From positions 25,711,253 through 25,775,252 of the forward strand of contig CM075939.1 in the NCBI GenBank assembly GCA_038030265.1: a stretch of DNA of 64,000 nucleotides, in the 5' to 3' direction. The notes under the pieces are model-generated. The model made no database searches, was not told where the DNA came from, and saw nothing but the letters and a program-made list of their open reading frames with translations. Origin of the DNA: Corythucha ciliata. Lineage: Eukaryota; Arthropoda; Insecta; Hemiptera; Tingidae. Positions 11,001 to 21,436 of this stretch are shown piece after piece. The translations under genes were made by a program, and so were the position numbers. The stretch's first letter is position 1, and each line of letters begins with the position of its first letter.

Positions 11001-11830
11001 TGAGTGTAAAGCCAACCCCAATCTGATCCTGTTTGCCAGGGCAAGGATAAAAGGTGCATCATGGTAGACTTGGTGCCTCTTCAGGACTGGTGTTATTCAT
11101 TATTAGCATTTTTGTCTTACAGTTTTCCCCGGAAAAAATAAAGTTTAATACACTCTATTTTAATATTAGATTATCATTGGATTATAGCATATTATATTTA
11201 AGTTACTTTACTTTATTTAAGACTTTACTGAAACTATTCTCTTAGGCTACATTACTTATCCTAGAGGTATACCCTGAGTATGGAAATTGGTTGACATTTT
11301 TTTTTTCTTTTCATGTTTAGTAATCGGCTACAAAACAAAAGGACGGGAAAATATACAGAAAATCATCTTTCTTGCCTATTTCTGCGCGAACTCTTGCACA
11401 ATGTCCGTTAGATCAATGTTGTCTACATGAAATTGCCGCCCCTGACATTTGACGTTGGAGCCCCTTTCCTTCCAGGCCTCCCCCTTAATCCGTTTGCGTG
11501 CACAACTTGTGCGAACAAATATAAATCCCCGATTGGGCGAGGTGTTTGTGTGGATAGGCATCCCATTCCATAGAATGAACGTTAGTTCTATTGCTACACT
11601 TATGTCTATGTTATTAGCTTATTACTCACGGCAGCTTCAACGGGCCGCCCTGTGTTTGGATCCATCCCCACGACAGCTTTTGCATTTGTCGCCTGAGTCG
11701 CTCGGTCGTATTACATAGATTGTGTGTCCAACGCCGATTTTTTTTTGCTCTACATCGAAAAACATTAGACACGTTCATCCCTAACTTGGAAATGGGCCCA
11801 GTGGGGGGGGGGGCAAAAGAAATCGCTATA
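8062..11830. other. No gene recognised
   Basis: Only short chance open frames occur. A 15-base direct repeat (GCAAATTTGAGC type) lies near 10028-10066. Nothing else could be assigned. Confidence 0.5.
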
Positions 11831-11966
11831 GGCCCGTTTACAAGATCCATGTTTGCGTTGTGTGGAGTCTAAGCAACCAAACAAATTTATTCCCTCGAAA
11901 AATGAAGCATTTTGATAGGTTGCACATACACCACACAACGAAAACATAAGAGCTTGTGAACGGGCC
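11831..11966. mobile_element. Small GGCCC-ended MITE
   Basis: The left end GGCCCGTTTACAAG and right end CTTGTGAACGGGCC are inverted. The match extends inward to GTTGTGTGG/CCACACAAC. The element is 136 bp with no coding capacity. The flanks are TA and TAA. It belongs with other GGCCC-ended small elements in this window. Confidence 0.7.
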
Positions 11967-12204
11967 CTAAGCCCAAAAAAGTCCTAATATACATGTAATC
12001 TGACAAATTTTAAGAGTTTTTGAAAGGAAAGTAGAGTGAGAAACTCGAAAACAATATTTTTTTTAAATCCCAGAGCCGTAGAAGAAAATTACACTAAAAT
12101 ACCTACGAAACATACATACAACCTTTGACAAACAAATGGGTGAAAAATAGGCCTCATTCGTGATCGAAAACACCCCATATTAGCCCAGTCAAATAAGGTG
12201 TCGA

Positions 12205-12550
12205 AGGTTGCAATAATTAGGGTAGAGAATTTTTTGTATCATGTTGTTGGGGGTGGTGTAGGTATGATTGTGTTCATATTGTTGACCTCGAAAAACCTCG
12301 GGATCATCCTTGAATTCGGGAAAGACGGCTCAATTTTTGGATTATTTTCGGGTTTAGGCACTTTTTTTGCTTAAGGAGCCATTTCTCGCCTGTGACTGCG
12401 AAGTAACATTTCAAAGCAGACAAAATTTCCGACAAAACTAGTACAAAGCGGGATCTGGAGGTATCACAGTATCTAAGATAGAGATCGTCAAATATACGAA
12501 AACTTTTCAAAATTGACAAATGATGTTGATGTTTCCATGTCTTCATCTTC
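12205..12550 (+). repeat. Dispersed repeat R1, copy a
   Basis: It starts with GGTTGCAATAATTAGGGTA and contains CATCGGGATCATCC-like sequence and GCCATTTCTCG. Diverged relatives lie at 18640-18970 (inverted) and 63155-63520. There is no coding potential. Confidence 0.7.
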
Positions 12551-13063
12551 TGTAACCATGTGGAATCATTTTAGTGGTCAAAATGGTACTCGGCCTTCAG
12601 ATTTGGGCTAAACGGTCCAACAAAGAGAAGGCAAAACGAAAACTGTCGCCCAAGAAGCTCCGTAACTACATTGATCAATATGCATTGTTGATAAAAGTAG
12701 TTCCTAATTGCATTTGTTGGTACGGCCATTACTCGTAGTAGGCTGTAATAAATGTTATCGGTTTTCGTTATTCGTGACCATGTAGGATTCGTTTAATGGT
12801 CGTTCTCACAAAATTAGACCAGGACGACTTCTGTAACACCAATGTTTCGATAACTACAATAGGTATAGTTAGTTTTCAGCATTTCGTCCTTTATAGGAAG
12901 TAGATCACAAAAGCATGTAGCTCATCCGGCAATGACATAACTGTGACTGAAAATGTCTGATAAACGAATACTTTAGGACTGAAAACTAAAAAGTAATGCA
13001 CTATTTTAGGTAAATGATAGCATGGATGTCAAAAGTAATAAAAAATATACTTCAATCCACCCT
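12551..13063. other. No gene recognised
   Basis: Single-copy looking sequence without a convincing frame or repeat. Confidence 0.4.
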
Positions 13064-13454
13064 TTATCTCTTGGAAGAGTCTAACAGAAGACGCATCTCC
13101 TTGACACTTGTAACGTCGTCTATAAGAAATGTCGAAATGTCTTCGTGCCGCATTCTATGTATATCCGTGGGGTCTTCTATATCTACACAGTCAAAATCCA
13201 CGAGTGGGTCCGGTCGATGCACATGACTCGCCACTGCAATTAATGCAGAGCGTAGAACACTTGAGGCCGGCTTTTCTGCTCCCACATGCATTGGTACAAC
13301 CCTTCTTACAGGCGCAGGAAACCATCTTCAAGAGTACGGAGGGAGCAGGATCATTAGACTTTTTTTCGGAATGAGTCCTTGCAGTGATTGAACCCATCCC
13401 AATTTCAATGGGCTCTTCTCGTTTCCCAACCATTTTTGAACCTGGTTGAACCAC
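13064..13454 (-). pseudogene. Broken cysteine-rich C-terminal fragment
   Basis: One frame (13454 down to about 13230) reads VSCACKKGCTNACGSRKAGL and then KCSTLCINCSGESC. This is a run of C-x-C and C-x3-C spacings like the cysteine-rich tails found in some transposon-encoded proteins and in tesmin/TSO1-like domains. Downstream the coding sense moves to another frame (DFDCVDIEDPTDIH, about 13180-13140), so a frameshift interrupts it. No upstream partner exon was found. It may be the tail of a decayed mobile-element protein; the function is unknown. Confidence 0.45.
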
Positions 13455-13486
13455 GGGAGTATTTTGCTATACGTATTTCGTCCTAT

Positions 13487-14385
13487 AAAGTAATGGTTTT
13501 CAATATTTTGCTGCTCGCGACCCTCTAAATTCTGCTATAATTTCTTCGCGACCCATGTGCATAATATACTATTTAGGTGTGGGGGGGGGGAGCATTTGGG
13601 CTTGCAGTGACTATACACGTTACTGTGAAAGCCCGAATCATATACCGAAAGACCAAACTCAACGGTGACTGTCGCATTCACCATAGCAGAGAAAATTATA
13701 CCTGTCGAAAGCCGGGGGAATTTGGGCTTTCAGTGGTAGATGTTATTTTTATATCATCTATCGATATAAATATTATGGGTATACACTGAAATCAACACTA
13801 TTTAGATATTCAAGTTATGGGCGACACTTGAACGCTGTATGGAATTTACCAGGCTTTCAATTTGTGTACACTATATGTAATTGGTCCAACATGATCTCTC
13901 TCAGATGTCCAAATCCGCATCGGAGGCGTATCGAGAGCAGTGCATAAAAATAAGCTACAAGTCTTTCAGCATGTGGCAGGCTCCACAAATAGGCGTCGCG
14001 TCGGGCCTTGCCGTTTTAATAAGACATGCGCCACAAATTCTGTGATTATATCTCACGATTATACAACACATTAGTCCCTTGGAACAAATTAGATGTTCGA
14101 AAGCAGGGTACCTGGGGATTTTAGGATTGACTTTCCCGTCTCGATTTGACTTTTTGCCTGAGAGCACCGTTTCACGCTCTCTCTGAAATTTGAAATGGGT
14201 GAATGAAATATTAAACTTGAACCATGCAGCCTCAGGCGAATAAAGAAAGTAACGGTAGCAATACATAAAATAGTGGGGAGGGCACGGCCCTTTAGGACAA
14301 AATTATGGGTCGCGACCCAAGTGTGGATAAAAGACGGAGACTCAGCCAGGCCGCCACCACGTATTGGTTGAAAACCACTATCAAA
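13487..14385. mobile_element. hAT-like element, non-autonomous or decayed
   Basis: The left end reads TGGTTTTCAATATTTTGCTG followed by CTCGCGACCC. The right end reads GGGTCGCGACCC, then about 70 bases on, GGTTGAAAACCACT. This TGGTTTTCAA...TCGCGACCC pattern is typical of hAT-superfamily ends. Related copies are at 52833-53110 and 63606-64000 (inverted). A minus-strand open frame (13955-14266) recurs in the 63.6-kb copy but is not recognisable as transposase. Confidence 0.55.
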
Positions 14386-14609
14386 CCCAACCACTATCAA
14401 AACATTGGGGATAACAAGTCGTTTGGCCTCATTTTTGAAGATTCAGTCTAGTCTAGCAAAATAATTAGTACTACAGGGTGGAAGGGGATAAGTGTGACAA
14501 AAATTATTGGGTGATAGGCCTCATCCATACCATATTCAACATGGTCCGAAAATCAATACCCTTCGAGATATGATTTTTCTAACGATTTTTAAGGCTTACG
14601 TCATTTTTT

Positions 14610-15236
14610 AGTGCATTTCATTCTGAAAATGCACTATTGGTCTCGTCGTGATGATGGCAAACATGGGTCATGTCATGTTTTTTTCACGTTTCAGAACATC
14701 TAGAACACGAATTCAGTGGTCTCCGGAATTCATATATATATATATTTATGGCCGTTTCCTTGTTAGCACGATAACTCTCGTAGAAGTTAATTTAGCGGAA
14801 CGCGCTTTGGCACAAAAATCAGAAGTCATAAGACACCGGTCGGTATTGCATTTGGGCCAAATCGGTCAAGGTGGAGGGGGGGAAAATCGGGCTTGAAGTC
14901 GTCAAAAAATCACTAAAAATCACCAGTTGATTCTAGAAGCATCATATTCGGTACGTATACTCCATGTTAGACTAGCCTTTGATTCCCATTTTAATTTTTT
15001 GAAAAAGTCAAGGGGGAGGGGGTGGTGCCCCCGGGGTGGAAGTAAGTGTGTGGTCTTGTTAGCACTTTGATTCCCATTAAGTTCAGCTTAAACAAACCCG
15101 GCAGCAAACAGTACGAGGGAGGGTCAAACATTAACGAAACAAATTATGGTCTCAACATTACTACTTCTGGGACGGCTTAGGGTATCCGAATACAAAATGA
15201 AATGCACTCTTTCCGACCGCCAGCTGCCGGAGCGAA
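14610..15236 (+). mobile_element. Helentron/HINE-like element H1
   Basis: It starts with AGTGCATTTCATTC within a hairpin (TAGTGCATTT..AAATGCACTA). It carries a short TA microsatellite (about 14732), one copy of the 296-bp internal repeat, and ends with GAATACAAAATGAAATGCAC followed by a GC-rich stem-loop (CCGACCGCCAGCTGCCGG). Inverted subterminal repeats plus a 3' stem-loop is the layout described for Helentrons and their non-autonomous HINE derivatives. Assignment rests on structure only. Confidence 0.55.
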
Positions 15237-15618
15237 ATTTTCCAAGTACAGCTGCAGCCTCTCGAGGACCATTTTTTTTAACTAACGGCGAGAAACTCGC
15301 ATTCAATTTGAATTTTTGCATTTTTTGGTGATGGATTCGGAAAGATCACACTATTTTCTGTCAGGATTAGCCATTTTCGATAGACGTTAACTATTTTATG
15401 TGCCCTTAAATGCGGCTCAAAGTCGTGCTAATCGGGGAATTAATTTTTTTCAAAAAAGTCAGTCCCCGTTTGTCCACACTAAATCTGAGTGTACAGACAA
15501 CCCGTGATTCATATAAACATCTTCAAAGTGTCCTTTACAAAAATAGTCATAAGCGTTTTCTTAGTTGTTTGAAGATTTTTCGTCAGAAATGACGAATTCT
15601 TAGAAAAAATAATGATTT

Positions 15619-15750
15619 TAGTGCATTTCATTCAAAAAATGCACTATTGGTCTCGCCTTGATGGTCGCACATATGGGTTGTGATACTTTTTTTTCACGTT
15701 TCAGAACCCCTAGAACACGAATCCGAGGTCGGTTCGATTTGATATATATA
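15619..15750 (+). mobile_element. 5' end of Helentron-like element H4 (satellite type)
   Basis: It begins AGTGCATTTCATTCAAAAAA followed by TGCACTATTGGTCTCG, then TTTCACGTTTCAGAACCCCT and a TA microsatellite that hosts the 15753-17188 insertion. The sequence resumes at 17190 with GGCCCCTCGCTTGTTAGCAC, as in the 56-63 kb array read on the opposite strand. Confidence 0.55.
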
Positions 15751-15752
15751 TA

Positions 15753-17188
15753 CAGGGTGAATTTTTGGTAGTGTTGCAAAAAAAATAGGGTGAAACTACA
15801 TGAAAAATGGAATTAAACGCGACCTTCCCGGACGTTATATCTTTCACCGTTCAGGAGATATTATTTTTTGTATGATTTCCGTTGAAATTCTGATTTTTTG
15901 GCTGAAACTCGCGATTTCACAGCTGCCGCTCCATTAAAATGGCCATGTATTTTGAAAGGTAGGAAAATTATCTATCAGAACGGACTGCACGCTACTTTGA
16001 CTAAAAGTTCTAGAAACCCTCTTTTTCTTCACTTAAAGTTCAAGGTTTCTGGTGGTATTTTTTTTAACGGTATTTTCAAAAATGTCCCCCTCCTACCGAA
16101 TTTGCTTTTCAAATCTGCAAATTATCAAAAAAACTTGCTTATCAATTAAGCTTTCTAATGACCGCCAAAATTCTTGAAATAGTCGTCTGTAACGCCCTAA
16201 AAAATAGCCCGGATCAACGAAAAACATGATTTTTTAAAGGAAAATGTGCCAAGAAAGCAATCGTTTAAAGTGAGGATTTATGATAAAAGAAAACTGATAG
16301 GTGGCAAGATTGATTCTAGTATTCGATTGGCACGATTCAGAGAAGTAATGAACATCCACTCGAAAACTTCTTGCCGCCTGGTAGTTTTATCATTCAGTCT
16401 TACTTTAAACGTTGGCTTCCAGGGATGAACGCGTATGACGTTGGGGGTTAGAACCACCGGTGAATCATGAAAATTGCACCGAGGGTGCGGACCAGTCTGT
16501 ATATCGACCGTTCAGACCATCAGCTAGCAAATTTATTGGGTCATGGTCTCATCAGCTGAACGTTGCCGGACTTCTGGCCGGCCTGGTGCGACCAGGACCA
16601 AATAGCTCTTCCTGCCTGAGGGCCTGAAGACGAAACGGAGACTGGACCGTAACCTCAGTGCCATTTTCATATTTTCATTTCTGGGTACAATTTCTTTCTA
16701 AACATCACGATTTTCGGTGATCCGGGCTATGTTTTAGGGCGTTACAGATGACTATTTGAAGAAGTTTTGGGGTCACTAGAAAGCTTTATTGATAAGCAAG
16801 TTTTTTTGATAATTTGCAGATTCGAAAAGCAAATTCGGTAGGAGGGGGAAATTTTTGAAAACCCCGTTTAAAAAAGTGCCACCAGAAACCTTGAACTTTG
16901 AGCGAAGAAAAAGATGATTTCTAGTACTTTTAGTCAAAGAAGCATGAAGTCCGTTCTGATAGATAATTTTCCTAGCTTCCAAAATACATGGTCATTTTAC
17001 AATTTTAATGGAGTTACAGCTGTAAAATCGCGAGTTTCTGCCAAAAAATCAGAATTTTAAGGGAAATCACACAAAAAGTCATATCTCCTGAACGGTGCAA
17101 GATATAACGTCAGGGAAGGTCGCGTTTAATTCCATTTTTCATGTAGTTTCACCCTAATTTTTTTGCAACACTACAAAAAATTCACCCT
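15753..17188. mobile_element. Foldback element with CAGGGTGAA ends inserted in a TA tract
   Basis: Arms of roughly 480 bases (15753 to about 16240 and about 16690-17188) are inverted copies. The left reads CAGGGTGAATTTTTGGTAGT and the right ends CTACAAAAAATTCACCCTA. It sits within (TA)n. The roughly 450-base centre has no recognisable gene. It is nested inside the larger 14474-18617 element. Confidence 0.8.
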
Positions 17189-17189
17189 A

Positions 17190-18145
17190 TATATATATAT
17201 ATATGGCCCCTCGCTTGTTAGCACGATCACGGTCGCAATTTTTGACTTAGGGCAACCAAATTTGGTCTAAAAATCAATAGCGTGAGTATCTCGGACGAGT
17301 TCGTGATCCAGATGAATCGGTCCACGGGAACGGTGTGAAAGAGGGGTTTGAATTAGTTGAAAATTCGCTACCGCACGGCTGTTGCGTGCAATTGCCCCCA
17401 AAATTGACACGAGTAATGAGAAATGAACGCGCTTTCGTATGAGACCCTTGTGAACCAAATCCGTTGATATGGCAGGGAAGTTCTCCGCGGAGGGGAGCTA
17501 TTAAATTAACGCTATGCCTTACTGGACCACCCAATTACCAAAAAATTTCATTGACACTGAATTTTGAGCCGTCTCTTTTATTTGATTTGCCTACAGCCTA
17601 ATAAATATTGAGTAAAAAATCCTGAGGTGGGCCAAAAAGGGAGGAACAAAAAAAAAATTTAAAAAAAATTGTTTCGGATTCGAACCCAGGCACTCCGCAT
17701 TGCGCAATGGTGAAATTGTGACATGCCATTTAACCTAATTTAACTGATCTGAAAATTAACGTAACCTGAAAAAAGTTTTGTTCCGACAGCAGCCTGTCGG
17801 GAAAAGTGCATTTCATTCATGCGACAATCGAGTCAAACCTCATAAGTTAGAACGATATCAATCAATTATGAATGAAATTTAGGCCGGGACAAATATTTTA
17901 ATTGCAAATAACTCCTCTAACAAGAGTCCACCTTCCCATATCGTATAGGAAACCAAACCGACTGTGTTTCATTTTCATCATTTTGTTCCCCCTCAGTTGG
18001 TGCCAAAAAAGGGGCCTGCGGTAAAAAGAAACACGATTTTATGATTTTGACTTTCTATACCACAGCCTAAATGTGATTCATAGTTGATTGATATCGTTCT
18101 AACTTATGAGGTTTGACTCGATTGTCGCATGAATGAAATTTTCTC
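17190..18145 (-). repeat. Single inverted copy of the 1,020-bp satellite unit
   Basis: It matches the units at 56.0-62.9 kb on the opposite strand up to about 17770. This part includes the TTCGAACC tRNA-like box at about 17683. Then comes the palindromic part from CCGACAGCAGCCTGTCGG (17778). It ends abruptly at CATGAATGAAATT (18140) without the outer stem-loop. It shows the unit exists outside the array. Confidence 0.75.
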
Positions 18146-18639
18146 TTCAAAATCGCTTGTTTTGACCTGAAAAATTTGAAGAAGTTTTGTGATTTTAACG
18201 TGATAAAAAGCACTAAAACCTAATCCAAAGCTATACGTTGAATCAAACTGATTATGCCCGCCTACCAAAGTAACAAAAAATGTCGCTCCGGCAGCTGGGG
18301 TGTCGGACTGTCGGATAGAGTACATTTCACGAAATACGAATTTCGTTAATTTAACTAAATTTGCGATTATTCAGCAAGAATGGCTATAAAAATGTAGAGT
18401 AACAACGTGAAATGTTAATTAATGCCGAATAATACCTAAATAACTAAAAACGTCTCGCCGTTAGTTTAAAAAAATGATGTAAGCCCTAAAAATCGTTAGA
18501 AAAATCATATCTCGAAGGGTTTTGATTTTCGGACCATGGTGTATATGGTAATTTCGGTCGCAAATGAGGCCTACTATCACCCAAACATTTTTGTCACACT
18601 TATCCCATTCCACCCTGTATAATAACATTAAAGGTTTCT

Positions 18640-18970
18640 ACAATGTCACAGCTAACGAAAACGAAGAACCATAGACAGCATTTTGGACTGTTGACAAATT
18701 TGCCTAAATTTGACGAGCTGTATCTTGGAAACGATAATACATTTAGAACCCGCTTTAGGCTGGTTTTCTCAGACATTTTCTCAACTTTGAAAAGTTACTT
18801 CGAAGCCACAACCGAAAAATGGCTAGTTTAGCGTGAAAGAGCCAAAACCCCCAAAAAGTCCCACATTGTCATCTCGATGTCTTTCGAGGTCAACAATTTG
18901 AACACGTCATAACTGCACCAACCCAGACAACATAAAAAAAAAAAATCATCTACCTTAATTATTGCAACCT
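18640..18970 (-). repeat. Dispersed repeat R1, copy b
   Basis: Inverted relative of 12205-12550 and 63155-63520, ending with ATTATTGCAACCTGACCCCC. Together with the hAT-like sequence on the other side of the 4.1-kb insertion it makes a locus paralogous to 63155-64000. Confidence 0.75.
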
Positions 18971-19009
18971 GACCCCCCTTTTTATTTAGTTCTTATTTTA
19001 CTGGACTAT

Positions 19010-19430
19010 ATGTATACCACGGTCAGAGAATCAAAACCCGACGAGATATGATTTTTCTAACGTTCATTATGACTTACGTGAATTTTTTTAACTAAATGCG
19101 ATTAACTCGGTGTCCCGCTGACATTTTGCAACTTTTGACGATGGATTCGGAAAGAGCACACTTTTTCTGTCAGGATTAGCCGTTTTCGATAAATTTAAAT
19201 ATTTTCTGGGGGCTCGAAAGCTGCTCAAAATTTTTTACAACGGGGATTTCTCCTTTTAAAAAAGTCAATGCCCACTTGTCTACAACAAGTTTTAAGAACT
19301 GAGCGTAGCGACATCACATGGGTCGGAAGAAATTCTCCAATGTGTCCTTTTTCAATTGCTCGTGAACGCTTTTCAGTTATTCGTTGATTTTTCAGCAGAA
19401 ATTGGGATTTATTTGAAAAAAGATTGTTTT
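19010..19430 (+). repeat. Diverged fragment of the CAGGGTG foldback interior
   Basis: GATATGATTTTTCTAACG and the following block (GATGGATTCGGAAAGA, CTGTCAGGATTAGCC) match 14565-14600 and 15330-15600 in order and orientation. The ends are missing. Confidence 0.6.
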
Positions 19431-20560
19431 TTCTAATGCATGCTTTGGTCACCGAGATTTGGGTGTTGTTACAAGTAGTCATCCACGCTGATGGCCACAC
19501 GCGCCGGCTGCGGCGAGCTGTGTTGGCGTTCCCGGCGGTGTGCGTTCAACAAACTGCGCACCGACCGAAACACGCGCGTAGTGTCAAGCGCACAGTTGGA
19601 ACAGGATAGATACAAAACAAAAAAATCATGTCTGGCTAATGCGCTCGTACGCAAGCCATTTAAAAAAAAATTGGGATACATTTACGTTTTGGGGTATTGT
19701 GAGCTCTCGTAAAGGTCACCCACTGTATTTGAGGTAGAAGCATCCGATGAAAAAGTTGTTCCTGCCTCAGAAAAAAGTAAAGCATTCTCTGGTTCATATT
19801 TATATGTATGTATATGTCTAGCGTAGCCTCGTTTGGATCTCAATGAGCCCAAACCAAGCACCCCCGGGTCTTCCAATCGCGGACAAAGTTGTTCAACCTG
19901 AATCAGACGTACATTTTGGTGCAAACGGAATCTGTTTATCAGCCTTGGTTGCCGAGTTATAAACAATTTCAATTTTTGAGGGTGCGATAGGCTGTGATAG
20001 CAGGTGGGCACATTAGTGGGGACTTGGTCTTAAAATCTTCCTACAGGCATGTAGAACATTCCTGACAAAATCGACCGCGAAAAGTTGGGGAAAAATGCAA
20101 GCGTAAACAACCAGTTTGTATAAAACTGTTTTTAAGGTTACATTGGCCGTTTATTAGGCCGAGTAGCCTGTTTCAGGAGAGAAGTTGACGGTTTTACTGT
20201 TGAGTTCCGAACTCGTTGGAAGGCGAAAGATACTGCTGTGAATTCTCAACAGGGGAAGGGCACCAAGTTTTCTGGAACGTGATTGTTGACTAGTGGGAGG
20301 GGCATACGTGATCGAGATAGATCTTCCGAAATAGAAAGTCTTCCTGATTTGAATTATTATTATTCCAGGGGAAACAAAGAGTCGGAAAACCGGTGACTGT
20401 TGTAAACATGGTGTCTAAACTTGTATTTTTGTTTTCGCACAGAAGGGTAAAATTGTATACACACATATTATAAATATAATCCGAAGGTTTTTTCATAGCA
20501 CATAAAGTGATCGAGTAATTTTTAAAATTCCAAATTATTTGTTCGTACATGTTTTGTTAA
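19431..20560. other. No gene recognised
   Basis: A CpG-rich patch lies at 19490-19590. A minus-strand frame of 109 codons (19682-20011) is open but matches no family I know. I cannot support a gene. Confidence 0.4.
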
Positions 20561-21348
20561 TTTTGCTTGCTTTTCCACAAATTATGTTATCCGTGTTTAA
20601 AATTTCCATTCATCTTTACTCACTAAGTTACCCTCATAACAACTCGTTTCTATTATCATAATTTCTAATCATTCACAATACAAAAGTATTCAAAATTTTC
20701 TAACGAAACATTACATTTCCCGTAGAAAGACAAATATTTCATCATTCTCATAATGCGATGATTATAATTCACAGGACGACAGTTACTACATTTTCATGAA
20801 TTCTATTTAAATAATAATTTTGAAACATTAATTTATTTAGTTTTTTTGTTTTGTTTTTTATTTTTGTGCATAAAAATACTGATTTTTGCTCCTTTTATCC
20901 TCGGTTTTCCAAACAACGACAGGCGGTCCCAGACCATAATAAGGCTTACACCATTATTTGAAACACATACGCTCGCAATATTTCGTTGGGACAAATTGCT
21001 ATTATTTGGTGTCTATTTAAACGATACAAACATAAATATACAAAATCTTGTTGTAAAATGACAGGTTTATAATGGAAAAAAAAAAAAAAAAAAAATACGA
21101 GACTAGAATAAAGCAGGGGAACAATATAAAAGTATTAATAAAAATAGTAGGCGTTATAAAAGAGGGAAAAAGGGTTCGATACGCACTGTACAGGCTGGTC
21201 AATCGAGCTTAATCAACTACCCTTGTCTCTCATGTTTTCATTTGTTCAAATAATACGATTATTAATATCAATAATTGAATCAATCTTTCTTTTGTTTACC
21301 TCGGGCAAATACGCAAAAAGTAAATCACATACGAGTTTTCCAATCGTC
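20561..21348 (-). other. AT-rich sequence downstream of the arrestin stop, probable 3' UTR
   Basis: It lies directly after the arrestin stop codon on the minus strand. Several AATAAA matches on that strand (TTTATT on the plus strand, for example near 20831 and 20858) could serve as polyadenylation signals. A run of about 20 A lies at 21075-21095. The true transcript end cannot be told from sequence. Confidence 0.4.
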
Positions 21349-21436
21349 TTAAGCATCGCTCTCTCCCGCTTTAAGTCTTAAGCGAGCGAAGTCTTCGAAA
21401 ATAATATCGTCGTCGTGCCCTTCCGCGTTTTCATCC
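21349..21436 (-). CDS. krz: Arrestin last coding exon (AP2-binding tail)
   Basis: Acceptor CAG precedes 21436. It encodes [10 protein letters not shown] then [18 protein letters not shown] and stop TAA at 21349-21351. F-E-D-F-A-R-x-R is the AP2 beta-adaptin binding motif, and its last Arg is the C-tail polar-core residue. Confidence 0.95.

Larger units (their letters stand above)
14474..18617. mobile_element. 4.1-kb foldback element with CAGGGTG ends, TA duplicated
   Basis: The left end CAGGGTGGAAGGGG and right end CCATTCCACCCTG are inverted, with matching arms of about 135 bases (14474-14606 and about 18480-18617). Each end is flanked by TA. The paralogous locus at 63.5 kb lacks the element. 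Most of the interior is later insertion: Helentron-like pieces at 14610 and 15619, a second foldback at 15753-17188, and satellite-unit sequence at 17190-18145. TA duplication would suit a Tc1/mariner-type mobiliser, but no transposase is present. Confidence 0.75.
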
